From contig VWZL01002491.1 in assembly GCA_013396915.1 (NCBI GenBank), positions 518,393 to 582,392 of the forward strand: a DNA stretch of 64,000 nt, read 5' to 3'. This document shows positions 1 to 12,100 of the stretch, piece by piece. The first letter of the stretch is position 1. The number at the start of each line of letters is the position of its first letter. The stretch comes from Stercorarius parasiticus (lineage: Eukaryota > Chordata > Aves > Charadriiformes > Stercorariidae). The notes beneath the pieces are model-generated. The model had not been told where the DNA came from, did not search any database, and worked only from the letters and a program-made list of their open reading frames with translations. The position numbers and the translations under genes were made by a program.

Positions 1-1639
1 AAGTATCATTTCTAGATGCAAAGTCTGACTTTCCTCTTAACCGCCAATGTCAACCCCCAGCATTTTTTAGCAGTTTTTTTTAATGTTCTTTGGGACTTAG
101 GGATTTTTATGGAAAGGAAGATATATTCTCCCTCCCTCCTTGTAGGACCATTTTAAATACTGCGTTGAGATTTTATTGGTTCTTGGCACAGATCCTTTAA
201 AAAGCAAAGGTACTTGGAATTTTGATTGGTTCTGATCAATGGATCAGAACAGTTCAGCATATCTAAGAACCATTCTCCAATAGAAAATTGTTGGAAGAGT
301 CAATGATCTGTAATAAAAGGATGTGAGAGGGCAAGTGCTGGTTCAAGAACCTTGGGGAATTCAGAAGCGAAATCTCAGCCTTACACTTTAATGAATCTCA
401 GTGTAAATCACCTTTCTACATGGGTCTTCACCGGAAGAGGCTAACACAGTAAGAACATTTTAATTGATACACCTTTTTATTAGCACAGTATTTCTTACTA
501 GAAGAGTTTCCCTTAACAGTTTTTTACAACATAATATCTAAGTAGCACAAAGAATGTTATGACAGAAACTGATCATCAGAGAACATTCACCATTTTGTTT
601 AACGCATCGCTCCAGCTGATGCACTGATTTCACTTCTTAAAATTTATCTTTGGCTGTCTTCCTTTTTACAGTCTCCTTTGAAAGCAAGTACGAGTTTACT
701 GTGAATTTATATTTGGTGTCCAGGGAAAAGCAAAACCTTTCCCCACGCTGACCACCAGAATAAATCCACTTTTGCAGCAACATCTTTTAAGCTTTTTAAC
801 CCAATAGCTGCTTACAAATGCTATTTCCCAGAAGTGTTTTCCCTACCATATACTGTGCTGTCTAGCTCATAACTGCAACAGATGCTTAGAGGCAACATCA
901 GAGTCCTGACATGTTGCTATAAATTAGCATGTTGCACATGAAGTAAGGGTAAGCGATCTCATTTGCTCTTCTCCTCCTCTATAGTCCTTCCAAAAAAACT
1001 AAATTAGGGAACCATCAGCAACTCTATTTAAAATTGTGAACTCAAAGCTCCTGGAATTTGAAAAAGATGAATACATTCCGGAGAGCTGGACACAAGAAAC
1101 TAAGAAAGTCTTGCACCGTGTGACTGCTTCATTATGACCAGGAATGGAATATCTTTCCTTAGAAAATTCTGTCCGTCACATTTATTAATTTCTTGAACAA
1201 TTCTCTTAAGCTAGTAGAAGAAATAAACTTGAGAGTTCTGGCTGAAAAACTTTAGACAAATTGCTTCTGTGCTCGGTATGTCAATGGAGGTGGGTCACAC
1301 ATTGAACTTCCCTGTCATCAGTCAAAACATCATTTAGTTTATGTGCAAAGTCAAAATCAGGAACAAGTGTTTCAAAGACACACCCATAAAATAATATAAA
1401 TAATTGGAAATTACAGAATTGGTAATGTGAAATGTTTACTTAACACTTTCATATGATTTCTTCTTTACAAGTAAACATGAAATATTTGACTTTGTTCCCT
1501 GTTTTTTTAATATAAATAACCAAAAGGAAAAAAAATTAAAATTCATGCTAATGAAGAGAAGACAGACATGGAAAATAGCTTTTGTCAAACTAACCTGGTT
1601 CCAGGCTGTGGTGAGATAATAGCCTTGGTTTATTTAGAG
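1..1639. other. intronic/intergenic AT-rich DNA, no gene seen
   Basis: No open frame with recognisable protein similarity, RNA gene or clear repeat is visible. If the attractin-family assignment of the exon at 19212-19273 holds, this lies in, or downstream of, that gene's next intron on the minus strand. Confidence 0.6.
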
Positions 1640-2140
1640 CAATAAAAATTAAAGCTGACTGCAAAGGATCTCACAATATTGAGTGACTTGGCAATAAAAT
1701 AAGAGAATGAAATTCGGTGCCAATGAACTGAAGGCAATGTGCACAAAAAAACCCCAAAAAACAACAACTCTAGCTACAAATACACAATGATAGGTTCTAA
1801 ATTAGCAATTACCACTCAAGAAAATGGTCTTGAAGTCATTGCACATAGTTCTTTGAACATATCAACTGAATGTTTAGTGGCAGTCAAAACAGCAAATAGG
1901 ATGTTAGGAGAGATTAGAAAAGGAATAAAGAACAAAACAGAAAGCATTGGGATGCCAGCGCATAAATCTATAGTATGTCTGTATCTCAAAGCACCCATCA
2001 CCTCATCTCAAACACAAAAAGTCTAACTAAAAACATGTGAAGGAGTACAGTCCACTTGGCAAGGGGAATGGAATGGTAGTAGAAATAAGCTCCTTTTGGT
2101 TTTGAAACAATAGGGAGTTGAAAGGAGACATGATAAAGAC
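1640..2140 (+). repeat. ancient CR1-type LINE fragment (amniote-wide type), 3' ORF2 region
   Basis: The plus strand reads as a decayed piece of CR1 ORF2 downstream of the reverse transcriptase core. About 1660-1735 matches the segment meaning 'gatctcac...gagtgacttggcaataaaat', and 1790-1990 keeps an open frame with MIGSKLAITTQENGLEVIA followed by a KTANRMLGEIRKGIKNK-like block. This is the GSKLAVTTQE / KKANRMLG pattern of crocodile and turtle CR1 copies, recalled from memory. At about 2100-2145 a GDMIK-like stretch (gttgaaaggagacatgataaag) continues the order. It is far more diverged from the other CR1 copies here than they are from each other, so it is an old insertion. Both ends are approximate. 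Confidence 0.75.
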
Positions 2141-4779
2141 ATTAACATCATAGGCAAACAGTATAACAGCAGGACAAGCATAGAGGGATGCTCTCCAAAG
2201 CCCCAGTATACTACTTAGCTCCGTCCTGAGACAGAGATACAAGAGAAGAAAGCGCAATCACAAATTGTGTGGCGAAACAGAGATCAGTGCAGTGCAAAAT
2301 ACCTGAATTAAAAATTGGCCAGATGACAGGTCAAAAAGAAATTGTCAGAAAGCAACCAACATCAGAAAAGGAAATTTCTAGACAGGTTTGCAAGGTTCCT
2401 AGAGTATCAGATCCAGTCAGTTTCGATGAGACTGATAGATAATAACTGAGAGGTCTATGCATGACACAAAGACTGAAAAAGGTTAATTGTAATGAGGACA
2501 AAGAAATCCTACTGTGTGCCAATAGGTCAACGGCATCTATTTTAGTAATTTTTTTTTTATTTTTTTTTTTAAACACAATGACTGCTGCGTTGAGTTGACA
2601 AGGACAAGGAATCCAGGCCTCATTTACAGAGCAAAGGATATGTATTCCTCTTGCAATGAAGCAATGCCCAAAATAATTTAGAGATCAGTATGAATGACCA
2701 ACTCAGTATGAATTGCTGCTGGGATGCTGAAACAAAAAGGGTTAAACCAACCTTAAATACTCAGGTGCACAGTAGTAAGTTGCACTTGGGAAATGAATTT
2801 ATTACTCTACAAGGTATTGTCAAAACAGATACTATCAGACTTGTTCTTGAAATTCTGGTATATGCATTTTTTGTAAAGGATCTCAGAAACACAGAGAGAA
2901 TAGACAGAAGAATCATGAAAAATATTCAAAGATTGGAGCAAATCTTTTACTGGCAGTGATTTAACAAGCTCAATCATTTCACTTTTCAAAAAGATCAAGC
3001 GGTGACTTGCCTACAGTGTGCAGGGAGAAAATTTCTCCATGGGGAGAAAATACCAAGGCTCTCATTCGTCTAGCACAGAAAAGCGTAGTAAGAAACAACG
3101 GCTGGAAGCAGACACATTTGAATTAAAGGCAGACATTATTATGATTTATTTTCTGTATCATGAAACGTTACATATACTGAAAAAAGAAGATTTCACTAAG
3201 CTGCAATGACCAGATAATCTAAGATACAGAAAATGGATGAATGGTAAACAGGGAGTACAAAAAACAGATGTGCTTACACAGACTCATCCACATGGTCGTA
3301 GATTTGGTCCACCATTTCTGACTCTCTAGTTGAGAGTCTGAATGACATCTGAGTACACAGATAGATGCCTTTGCAATGCAGATGGCTTATGAAATGCAGA
3401 CCTAGAGTACAGATTGAATGACTTTCTGCACTTACGAATGTAAATCTTCCCAATAAGACAATTATCATGCTAAGACACACTTAAAAGCACAGCAGCTCAA
3501 GCATTATCGGGATTTTGTAGTCTCTAGAACAAAGAAATGATCTGCCAGAAGATAATGACATAGCTTTGCACAGTTGCCCCTTCAAACCATGTGGAACAAA
3601 ATAGGAGGAAACACTAAAAAAGCACGCTTGAAAACGAGCAATTCATCACCACTGGTGTGTATTACAGGCTGATTGAAAGTTATCGCCTTAGTATTAAGTA
3701 GGAGACAATAAACAATTAGAGAACAGATGAACTGAAGAGGAAGCCCGGAACATAGGTAATTCATTTCCAATGCTGCAGATGGAGGTGGCCAAGGCAGGGC
3801 TGCAAGAGAACAACAGGGTCTAGCAGTAAGGTCTAGGCTGGACAGATGATCTTCCCAGAAGGGCTCCGAGTAGTATGAAAAGAGAAATGCTCATTTAACA
3901 GAACACAGAAAAGAAAAACCGCGAGGAATAATTGCTGCCTGTGTAACAATTTTTGCTATGTACAGAGTAAATTTTTAACTTACAGAGGTCACATTTACAC
4001 ATATTTAGCGCAGACCACAGACCTGGCTGACAAGTGAGAGGCAGTGGTTTTAACTGGGAAATTATTTTCTCTGTGTATGATTACAAGGCAGACTGAAAAC
4101 TAAGATTAAACACTAGCACAAACCATAAAGGGAATGAGTAGATCTGTTGCTGCTTGCCATCTGCAAATTAAAATGAAACCTGTAGATCATCTTTGAACAA
4201 TTTCAAATTATAGGGATAAATACAGGGGAAAATCTGTGAAATGTAACGGTCAGTGTGGCCACACTAGACGAATTAATGACACATTTGTGTATTAAGCTCT
4301 ATGAACGCATTATAAACACACTACAGAATTCCTTATTTTTTTCCATTGCATATTAATACCTATAAGTAAGACACATACTGTATCAAAAGAGCACTTGTGT
4401 TAAAATGAAATAATTTACTTATTTTTACAGTGATGTAAAAGGAGCAAATTCATGAATTACACATAAATATTTTAAGGACCAATATTGTAAATGGAAGGCA
4501 AACAGAACAGAACAAAACGTTCCATCCTTCACTGTGTCTTTTCTCATTCTCTTATGATTTAACATGCAAAGAGAAATTAAAATGTCCAAAAATGTATATA
4601 AACATTCCTGCATGAATAATTGTTGTTTCTATGACTTTATTTATGCCACTAATTTGCATAATAATTCAGTATAAATTTCCATATTGGATGAAAGCAAACA
4701 ATTTTTCAAACTCTACCTGAAATCTAGTATACTTTTAATTCTATTAAAATTAAAAATTGTGGGGGATTCCAATTCAAGC
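2141..4779. other. intronic DNA without recognised genes
   Basis: Only short chance frames are present (for example 2690-2959 plus). A T-rich run sits at 2550-2571. No further CR1 body, RNA gene or convincing exon is seen. Confidence 0.55.
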
Positions 4780-5290
4780 CACCGGTCACGTTTACTCATC
4801 TTATAACGGGACAAAGCACAGCAGCCCCAGACAGCCGAGCGTGGTGCAGAGTCCCTGAGCTATCCCTTGTTAAACCCACCCTCGGGGTAGCGTATCCGTG
4901 CCAGCACAGTTTGCCAAGACTATTCTAACAACTCCCAAGAAAACTGACGGTCTGTTAGCTTCATACTAATGTTGTTACACTTTCACCACGCTCAGACAGG
5001 TGTGGTAGATACGTCCTTAGATTCCTAGGGTTGTGCTTGCATTGCTGGTTCAGCGTGGATCACGAGCGGGCTTTGGAATGAATCCCCTGTCACCACTGTT
5101 GTGCTTTGGCTAGCGCCGTGGAGCAATCTCGGAGCTCATGATGTAGAAGCCAAACTGGAAGATGTGCAATGGACATTCCAGACACAAATGGGCTTTCAGC
5201 TTTTCAGAGCTAGTCCTAAGCAGAAAACGACAAGGCGGATCTAGTGTGGATGTCAGGCCCTCAGCACCGTGTTATTCCACAGACAACCTC
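4780..5290. other. CpG-denser block of unknown nature
   Basis: I count about 20 CpG dinucleotides in roughly 490 bases, clearly more than in the surrounding AT-rich sequence, and the GC content is visibly higher. There is no long open frame and no CR1 similarity. It could be a regulatory element, a non-coding exon, or an inserted element such as a solo LTR that has not lost its CpGs. I cannot tell which. Confidence 0.35.
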
Positions 5291-8200
5291 CTATTTGTCC
5301 ACACTGCTTACTAATAGAGACATAAGCACCCAAAGATTACTTTCTAAATTAAAAAGATTACTAAATAACTTTGTAAGTTATTTAGGTGTATAGCAGTCTC
5401 ACTGACTGCCCACATGTGTACACATACACGTATTTTAAAAGCTCAAGTCTTTTTTTTTTGAAAATAGGTGTTGGCCATCAAGGCAACTATTGCTTAATTA
5501 CTTGAACCTTGCTGTGCTGAGTGAGACAATAGTTAAATATCCCTCTAGATCCACAAAGCTCTTGCCTGTTGATCTCACTTAACAGTGATCCTGCCCTGTA
5601 TTAAGTTTTCTCCTTCATACTAACTACGGTACTTTTTTAAACATGAATAAAAAAATAATAGTATTCAGTAAAAAATACTGATTACAAAAATCTTTTTAAT
5701 GTAGATACATGTAAGGAAAACAAGTCTCAAACCTAAGTTAATGTTTTTAAATTAACATTGCAAAAGGTTCCTAAGAGATCACATATACTGTTTTTCTAAG
5801 AACTGTTTTTCTGACATATTATTTACTATCTTTTTATTGGCAAATAGAGCACATTTTAATTGATATGTTATAAAGCAAGCACATGTCTAAAATAAAAATA
5901 ATTGAACAATTATTTTTCTAAAACCATTATTTCAATAGCAATTATTGTCACAGCAATTGATTTCTCTCATTGTACTTGACAGGAACATTGTGTTTATGAT
6001 TATGATGTGCTAGGTTCAGCCATCCTTACTTGTGTTAACTAATATACACATGACAAGCAGCTCTAAAGACTTCAACAGGATTAACTGAAGTACAAAGCAC
6101 TGCAAACATAACATTAGAAGTCTGATACGTATGAGAGCAGTAGAAAGTTTTTATGTTCTTAATGATTAATTAAATTGCTCTGAATCACACACAAACACTG
6201 CCGTAAGTAGGAATATTTCAATGATAAGCAATTCTGAATGATTCTGGGAATGAAGTGTTACGCTTCCAAATTAAAACGCATAAAGACTTAGAGTAGTCTT
6301 GGCTAGCAATGGAGTGGGCTATGCAGCTTCCAGACCCTGGTAATGTGGTGTGGGGTCAGGGAAACAAATCTTGGCTGACCCTGCGGAGCCAAGACCCACC
6401 ACCAGTAGTACTGGTTTCCTGGTCTGAGAGCACTCTGGCTCCACAGCACAGCCGTGCTAAACCACCCTTACCATCCAGGTGATTCAGGAACGTCCTCTTT
6501 TTCTTGCTGGTCGTGAGAAATTCTACCAGTACCAGCAGCTCCATGCACTGGCAGGGCTTTTTTCCTCTTTCATCAGCCTAGATCTGCGTCCCATTCCAAG
6601 TCAGTTTTTCCTGCCCCTGTTGTTTTAATAAAGCAATAGCTCCTGAGCTCCAACTTTTTCTGCACAGTTTCTCCACGAAATAAAGGAACCCAAGGGAAAT
6701 GTCATTCAATTGTGAACCTTCTAATCTTAAAGCCATACAAAGGGTTCAAGCCCTCAGTTCTTGCTTTCTGAACTAGAAAGTGAAAAGAAATGTCTGAATA
6801 TAAAGTAAATTATCTACGATGGTATTTAAAACTGTAAGTATTACCAAAAATCATTTAAATGCAAATTTGTATTTATTTATTTGTGTCTCAAATGCAATTC
6901 ACACAAGTTAAGCAACACCTTTCAAGTTCATTTGAAACTAATTACATGGATAATTCTTATCCAGAGGACAATGATTAAAATGCTATTTTTGGATGCAGTC
7001 CTGAAAATCTATATATTCCCATAAATAAATCTTGCATGAAGTGTCTCATGAAAGTAACATAATTGCCCCTAAAATTCACTTCTCACACCTCCACAAACAC
7101 CAACCTTATAAAAAAAAAAAGAAAAGAATAACAGAAATATAAATGGCCTTCTACTAATCTGGTCCTCCAAGGCAGAACACTATATTTGGTAAGAAAGCAA
7201 GGTAAAGGATATCCTCATTAGATTTGTTTTACTGTGTTTTACACGGCTGATTAACAGGAACTGCATCTGAACAGAGATGCAGTTCATAAAATCACTGGCC
7301 AAGTATTTAAATAAAGATTTAGAAACACTACAAGGCCATAATGGAAATACCTTAGCTCATGGATTAAAAAATACTTTCATATATGGAGAGTCAACTGAAA
7401 GCATTTTTCTTTAATGTATGCAAAACTTCTTAAGGATGGCAATAGAAAATCTGCATACCCTTTTCTGAAGTTCACACAGCAAAGTAATTGCCATGAACAG
7501 CTCTGCAGGTATAGAAAACTCTAATACATAGTTATTCTAAGGTGAGAAAAGGCTGACAATGTATACAATAGGGATCAGAATTTAGAATAAACTGAACTGT
7601 TAAATGGTATAAGCTTTTCTATTTATTTGAGAATTTAGTATGTATTAAATAAAAAAAAAAAAAAGAAACCCAAAAGAATAGGTTCTGATGATTTCAGATT
7701 CTATTTGAACGTAGTGTTCCTCCGTGCCAGCCTGACACCTATCAAATATCATCAGTACAGACTCTGTCTGCAAGGAAACATAAAACCTTTGTGAAGATTT
7801 CCACCTAGTATCAGAGTGGTCCTTTTGACCAGAGAGAACAGGAGATCACACCTAAAGAATTTCCTACTCTTGGTGTAGGAAAATACTATAATCCTTATTT
7901 TCATAACTGTCTTGGAATCACACACAAACTGAATATCTCTGCTTGGAAACAGATGTAACTGGTACTTACTGCAGTTAGAATAAAATAAAAGGAAGAAGGA
8001 AGGCTGCGATGGAGCCATGGAGAGAGTACTTGGGCTGTTGAGTAAAAATTCAATTCACAAAGTATATGTCAGCATATTCTCTTTCCCTGGTAGATGAGAC
8101 ATTGACCATTGGTGATCCTGAGATTTATAAATGAAATATTTTCACAGACAATGGGCTGGGGGGGCACAGGACTCTACTCACACGTAATACATTCCTGTTT

Positions 8201-8980
8201 TTCTCTATGTTAGAATCAGAAATCAGATGTTTTTATGAAACGAAGAGAAATTTGGCAGATCAGAGCAACAGGTCTTTCTACAGATTTTCATCTCCCATAG
8301 AGTAGGTGGACATGAGGATGAAAATTTATTTGTATCTTGGAGGATTATTATGGACTATGGCAGGAAGGTTGTAAAGGAATTCCTCAGAAAGGATCTTATT
8401 CCCTGGTCTTACTGAGAAAATTTCCTGGAAAACACAGGGTATTATAACTTCTTTTAAAGGAAAGAGCTCTACTAAAGTCTCAGACATGGCCTAGCTTTAA
8501 AGCTATCACATAACTGCATCACTACACTGGCCCTTGCAGGAGGTACACTTAGACAAGAGCAAATATTCTTACGTGATTTTTTTTTTTTTTTTAAATGGCA
8601 CATAGTGCTTAAATCTCAGAACTTGACATAACCTTTTTGAATCGGTAGTGCTCAGGTGGGCATGGAATTCTCAGCAGTATCTGATCCAAGCATCATTTCT
8701 TTCAGTGTATGACCTGTGTTACAGCTATATCTTAAAAAGTATTCAAAGCAAAGCCCCTTTAAGAAATCACCTCCTCTACGGTTATATGCTCAATCTTCTG
8801 AAATCCCAAATCAAACAATTTATTACAACTCCACAAAGGTAGCACTAACTTTTAGGTGCTGCAGCCGGATTCTGTAGCATAGTGCGTACCTTTTCTTTGG
8901 AGTACTCATTAACTAACCTTCAGGCCATCTCTAGCTGCCCGGCCAAACAACAACCAAAAAGTAAGTAAGGACACGTGCGA
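5291..8980. other. intronic AT-rich DNA without recognised genes
   Basis: Poly-A and poly-T tracts (around 5452, 7654 and 8577) and a small perfect hairpin at 7259-7284 are the only structures seen. The frame at 6356-6544 on the minus strand ends beside a GT donor-like site, but it has no recognisable product. Confidence 0.5.
7259..7284. repeat. short perfect inverted repeat (10-bp arms, 6-base loop)
   Basis: Arms aactgcatct and agatgcagtt are exact reverse complements separated by gaacag. No flanking target duplication or transposon terminus was noticed, so this is probably a chance hairpin. Confidence 0.7.
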
Positions 8981-9134
8981 TCCACTCTCGCTATTACTTC
9001 CACNNNNNNNNNNNNNNNNNNNNNNNNNNNNNNNNNNNNNNNNNNNNNNNNNNNNNNNNNNNNNNNNNNNNNNNNNNNNNNNNNNNNNNNNNNNNNNNNN
9101 NNNNNNNNNNNTCCACTCTCGCTATTACTTCCAC
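8981..9134. other. assembly gap flanked by an exact 23-bp direct repeat
   Basis: N runs from 9004 to 9111 (108 positions). The 23 bases just left of it (8981-9003, starting tccactctcgctattac) recur exactly just right of it (9112-9134). This is what is expected when two contigs that really overlap by 23 bases are placed side by side with a padded gap, or when a tandem repeat collapses. The gap length should not be trusted. Confidence 0.9.
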
Positions 9135-12100
9135 AAGGTGAGTCTGAATTATCCCAATGATGCTATTTTCCAAAAGATCCAAGAAGTTTGCACCACAGCC
9201 ACCTGGACCACTTATGTATGTACACTGTGACTCCACTCAAAAAAAATGTAGAGTATACCTGTATGAAATATATATGAATATGTATTTTTTATATATAAAA
9301 ATAAAATAAAATTATGTAGTTGTTATGGGAGAAGAATGGAGTTATAGACTATGACTGTTTTACTGCTGAGATAAATTGCAATATAAATACAAACAAAAAA
9401 ATCAAAGTCTATGAGCTGCCTCTACTCAAGTACTTCTACCCAGAACACCCACACTGGGTGAGGCAGCACAATATAGGTATCCATGGATGGATTCACCCAA
9501 ACACCGACGCTTAGTAGCACAATGCACGCCTGCGTATACACCAAGTTATAAACAAAGGATTAGCTGCACAGGCTGAGGTGCTCCAGCTCTTTTGTCTGTA
9601 GAGTGTAACTTGCTTTGGAAGTAATGAAGATTTATCGTAGTACAAGATGTTAGTTGCCTTTAAGTGACACATTGGCCGTGGCAAATGTTTTTGACAGTAG
9701 CAGCCATTCTGTTTTGGGACTGGTTTTGGCAGCGGAGATCTGGAGCATCGCAGAGGATACAAAATAAAGGTCATGGGCAAATTAAAGTAGTACCCCTGTG
9801 CCATGGAGCTTTCTGAGTGGTTTCCACTGGACCACTGGATGTTGCTGTTGTGGCACAGAATGTTTGGACTGCTCTACAGAAGTTAAGAGAAATACACAAA
9901 AGGAAAATGAGCCTTAAGAAACCCAGTATACTGCCAAAAGCATGCTGTAGGTCTCCAGAAGAGCGCATTAAAAATTACTATTGGAAACATAACCAAAATA
10001 CTTTTGTTGAGGAAGAGCAGCAAAATTAAATAAAATAATGAACTAAAACTTCGATAATGGTATTAATAAAGCTTCACAATTTAAGCTCTGAATGTGTAAC
10101 TGAAAACAGGGACATTGGAGTATCAATGGCATCAACTGCATTTCATATAAATTATATTTTAATGTAAGCAGCATCAATGAAATATCAACATAAAACATAT
10201 TAGTTTATTAGTAAGAACAGCTACCACATCTGTGTAAAAAAGTTTATTAATATATATTGAATGTAGAAAACTAACTTAATCCTTCATCTCCTGAGGCATA
10301 AATTCCAACTCCTATAATAGTTTAAAATCATCTCTGACAACTGCCTCTACAAAGCCTGGGTTTATTGGTCTTTGCTGTGCAATGAAACATCAAAATACTT
10401 CTTGAAGGTAAAGAAGAATGAAAAGTGTCTGAGCAGGGAATTTGTTATTTGCAGGAAAACGATTACGAAAAAAAGAAGTACTGATTTTTTTCATTATGTA
10501 CACGTGCCAAAATATTATAGAGAATTTTGGGGGCATTAAAATAACTTTGTTAAATAAAATTATTAAAAAGTAACTATATAATGTATAAATGGACACATAC
10601 ATATTTTATATTTATCTTTTCCTACATAATTCATGTATATATACATAAAACTGTCTTTTCATATTAAATATACCACAAGCCGTACCAGAAGCTACTATAG
10701 CAATGTATGAATGAATGATCAATTATGTGAACAGCCTTTATATACAACTAAAAAAGGAAAATGGATATAGCGTACATCAGGATGCTATCCGGAAGGCCAA
10801 CATTCACATTTCATTCTGCCAATACATTATCAAACAAAAGCGAACCATTTAAAAGGACTCTGAAATATATTATGCAATAAAGCTCTAGATGTGAACTTTA
10901 ACTCTCGGCAGTTCTTCCTTTCACCTCTTTCAAGCAGCAAATAAAGAAGATTTACAATCAAAGGGGCTTAATCTAACATAAACTGAAATTAATCTCCATA
11001 GAATAAATAGAACATCACACCCATAAAGTGTGATTATGTTTCTTTTACTCATGGAAAAGACTTATATTATATTTCATATAATTTTATGGTTTTGCCCTTC
11101 ATGGGTGAAATACCCTATATTTCTCTCAACAAGAGATGTTGTGCATAAATCCCCCAGATTTAAAAAGAAAAATAATAATAATCTATGTCCATTAAATTTG
11201 CAGACAAATTATGAAATACAGAATTTAGTATTTTCTGCAGTAACTTTCAAGAAGAATCCAAAATTTAATATACTGGTTCTATTTCAAAATAACTGTGCTT
11301 TCACTCCACCTTTTTTGCAATGATTTTGCTGATTTATGCTAATTGAAGATTTGAAATTAAGGGTGGGCGGGGAAAGACCCATTCATTCTAATCCTGGTCA
11401 GTTAGTGAATTTGGGGAAGAAGGACTGCCAACCAATGCCACGTTTCAGCAGTCTTCAAAACCAAAAGATTCACGTTATTTCATTAATTTTTTATGTTTTC
11501 CCCTCATTCTCTTTTGTCACTGCACTGTTTCTCTACTGCAAGTGTTATCCTTTGATAATAAATCACAGAAATACAAAAAACATTTAGAGAGTCAGTAAGC
11601 CATGTCAGCATTGTTTAGTGTATTAGCCTCAAATATACTAAAGAAATTTAGTACATTGCTAAAGAACTTTTCCCTTTATTATATAACATTTACAAAACCT
11701 TTTCCGAAGTGGTGAATATATTGGAACTGGTAGGTGTAAAAAAAAAATCATAACTCTCCTTATTAAAATCTCTATTAATATGAAATTTTCCTGGAGACAG
11801 AGTGAGGATTTCCAGGCCAAAGAAGCATAATTATTGTCCTGTAATTGCGCTGTGTAAAGAATACAAAACCCCTGACACCCCTCAACCTGATATTTAGAAT
11901 TTTGACTGAAAAGACATGTAAGAAAGAAATGTAATTTTGGAACTGTAGAGCGTTTTCCTAAAATACAACAAAAAATTATTGAAAACAGAGAAAAAACACC
12001 AGAACATAATGGGGCCACATATGCAGATTAAATTTAGATTTAAAAATACAAATAGATAATGTAATTACTTTTTAAAGTGTAATTTTTAGTGTGGCTTTTG

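Noticed and set aside
8975..9236. Open frames on both strands reading through the N gap
   Set aside because: They exist only because N codons are not stops. The true sequence is unknown.
9511..10029. Overlapping frames on both strands
   Set aside because: No family resemblance in either direction, and no promoter, splice or poly-A context supports one of them.
11659..12018. 119-codon minus-strand frame
   Set aside because: No motif, no splice context, and an AT-rich composition typical of chance frames.
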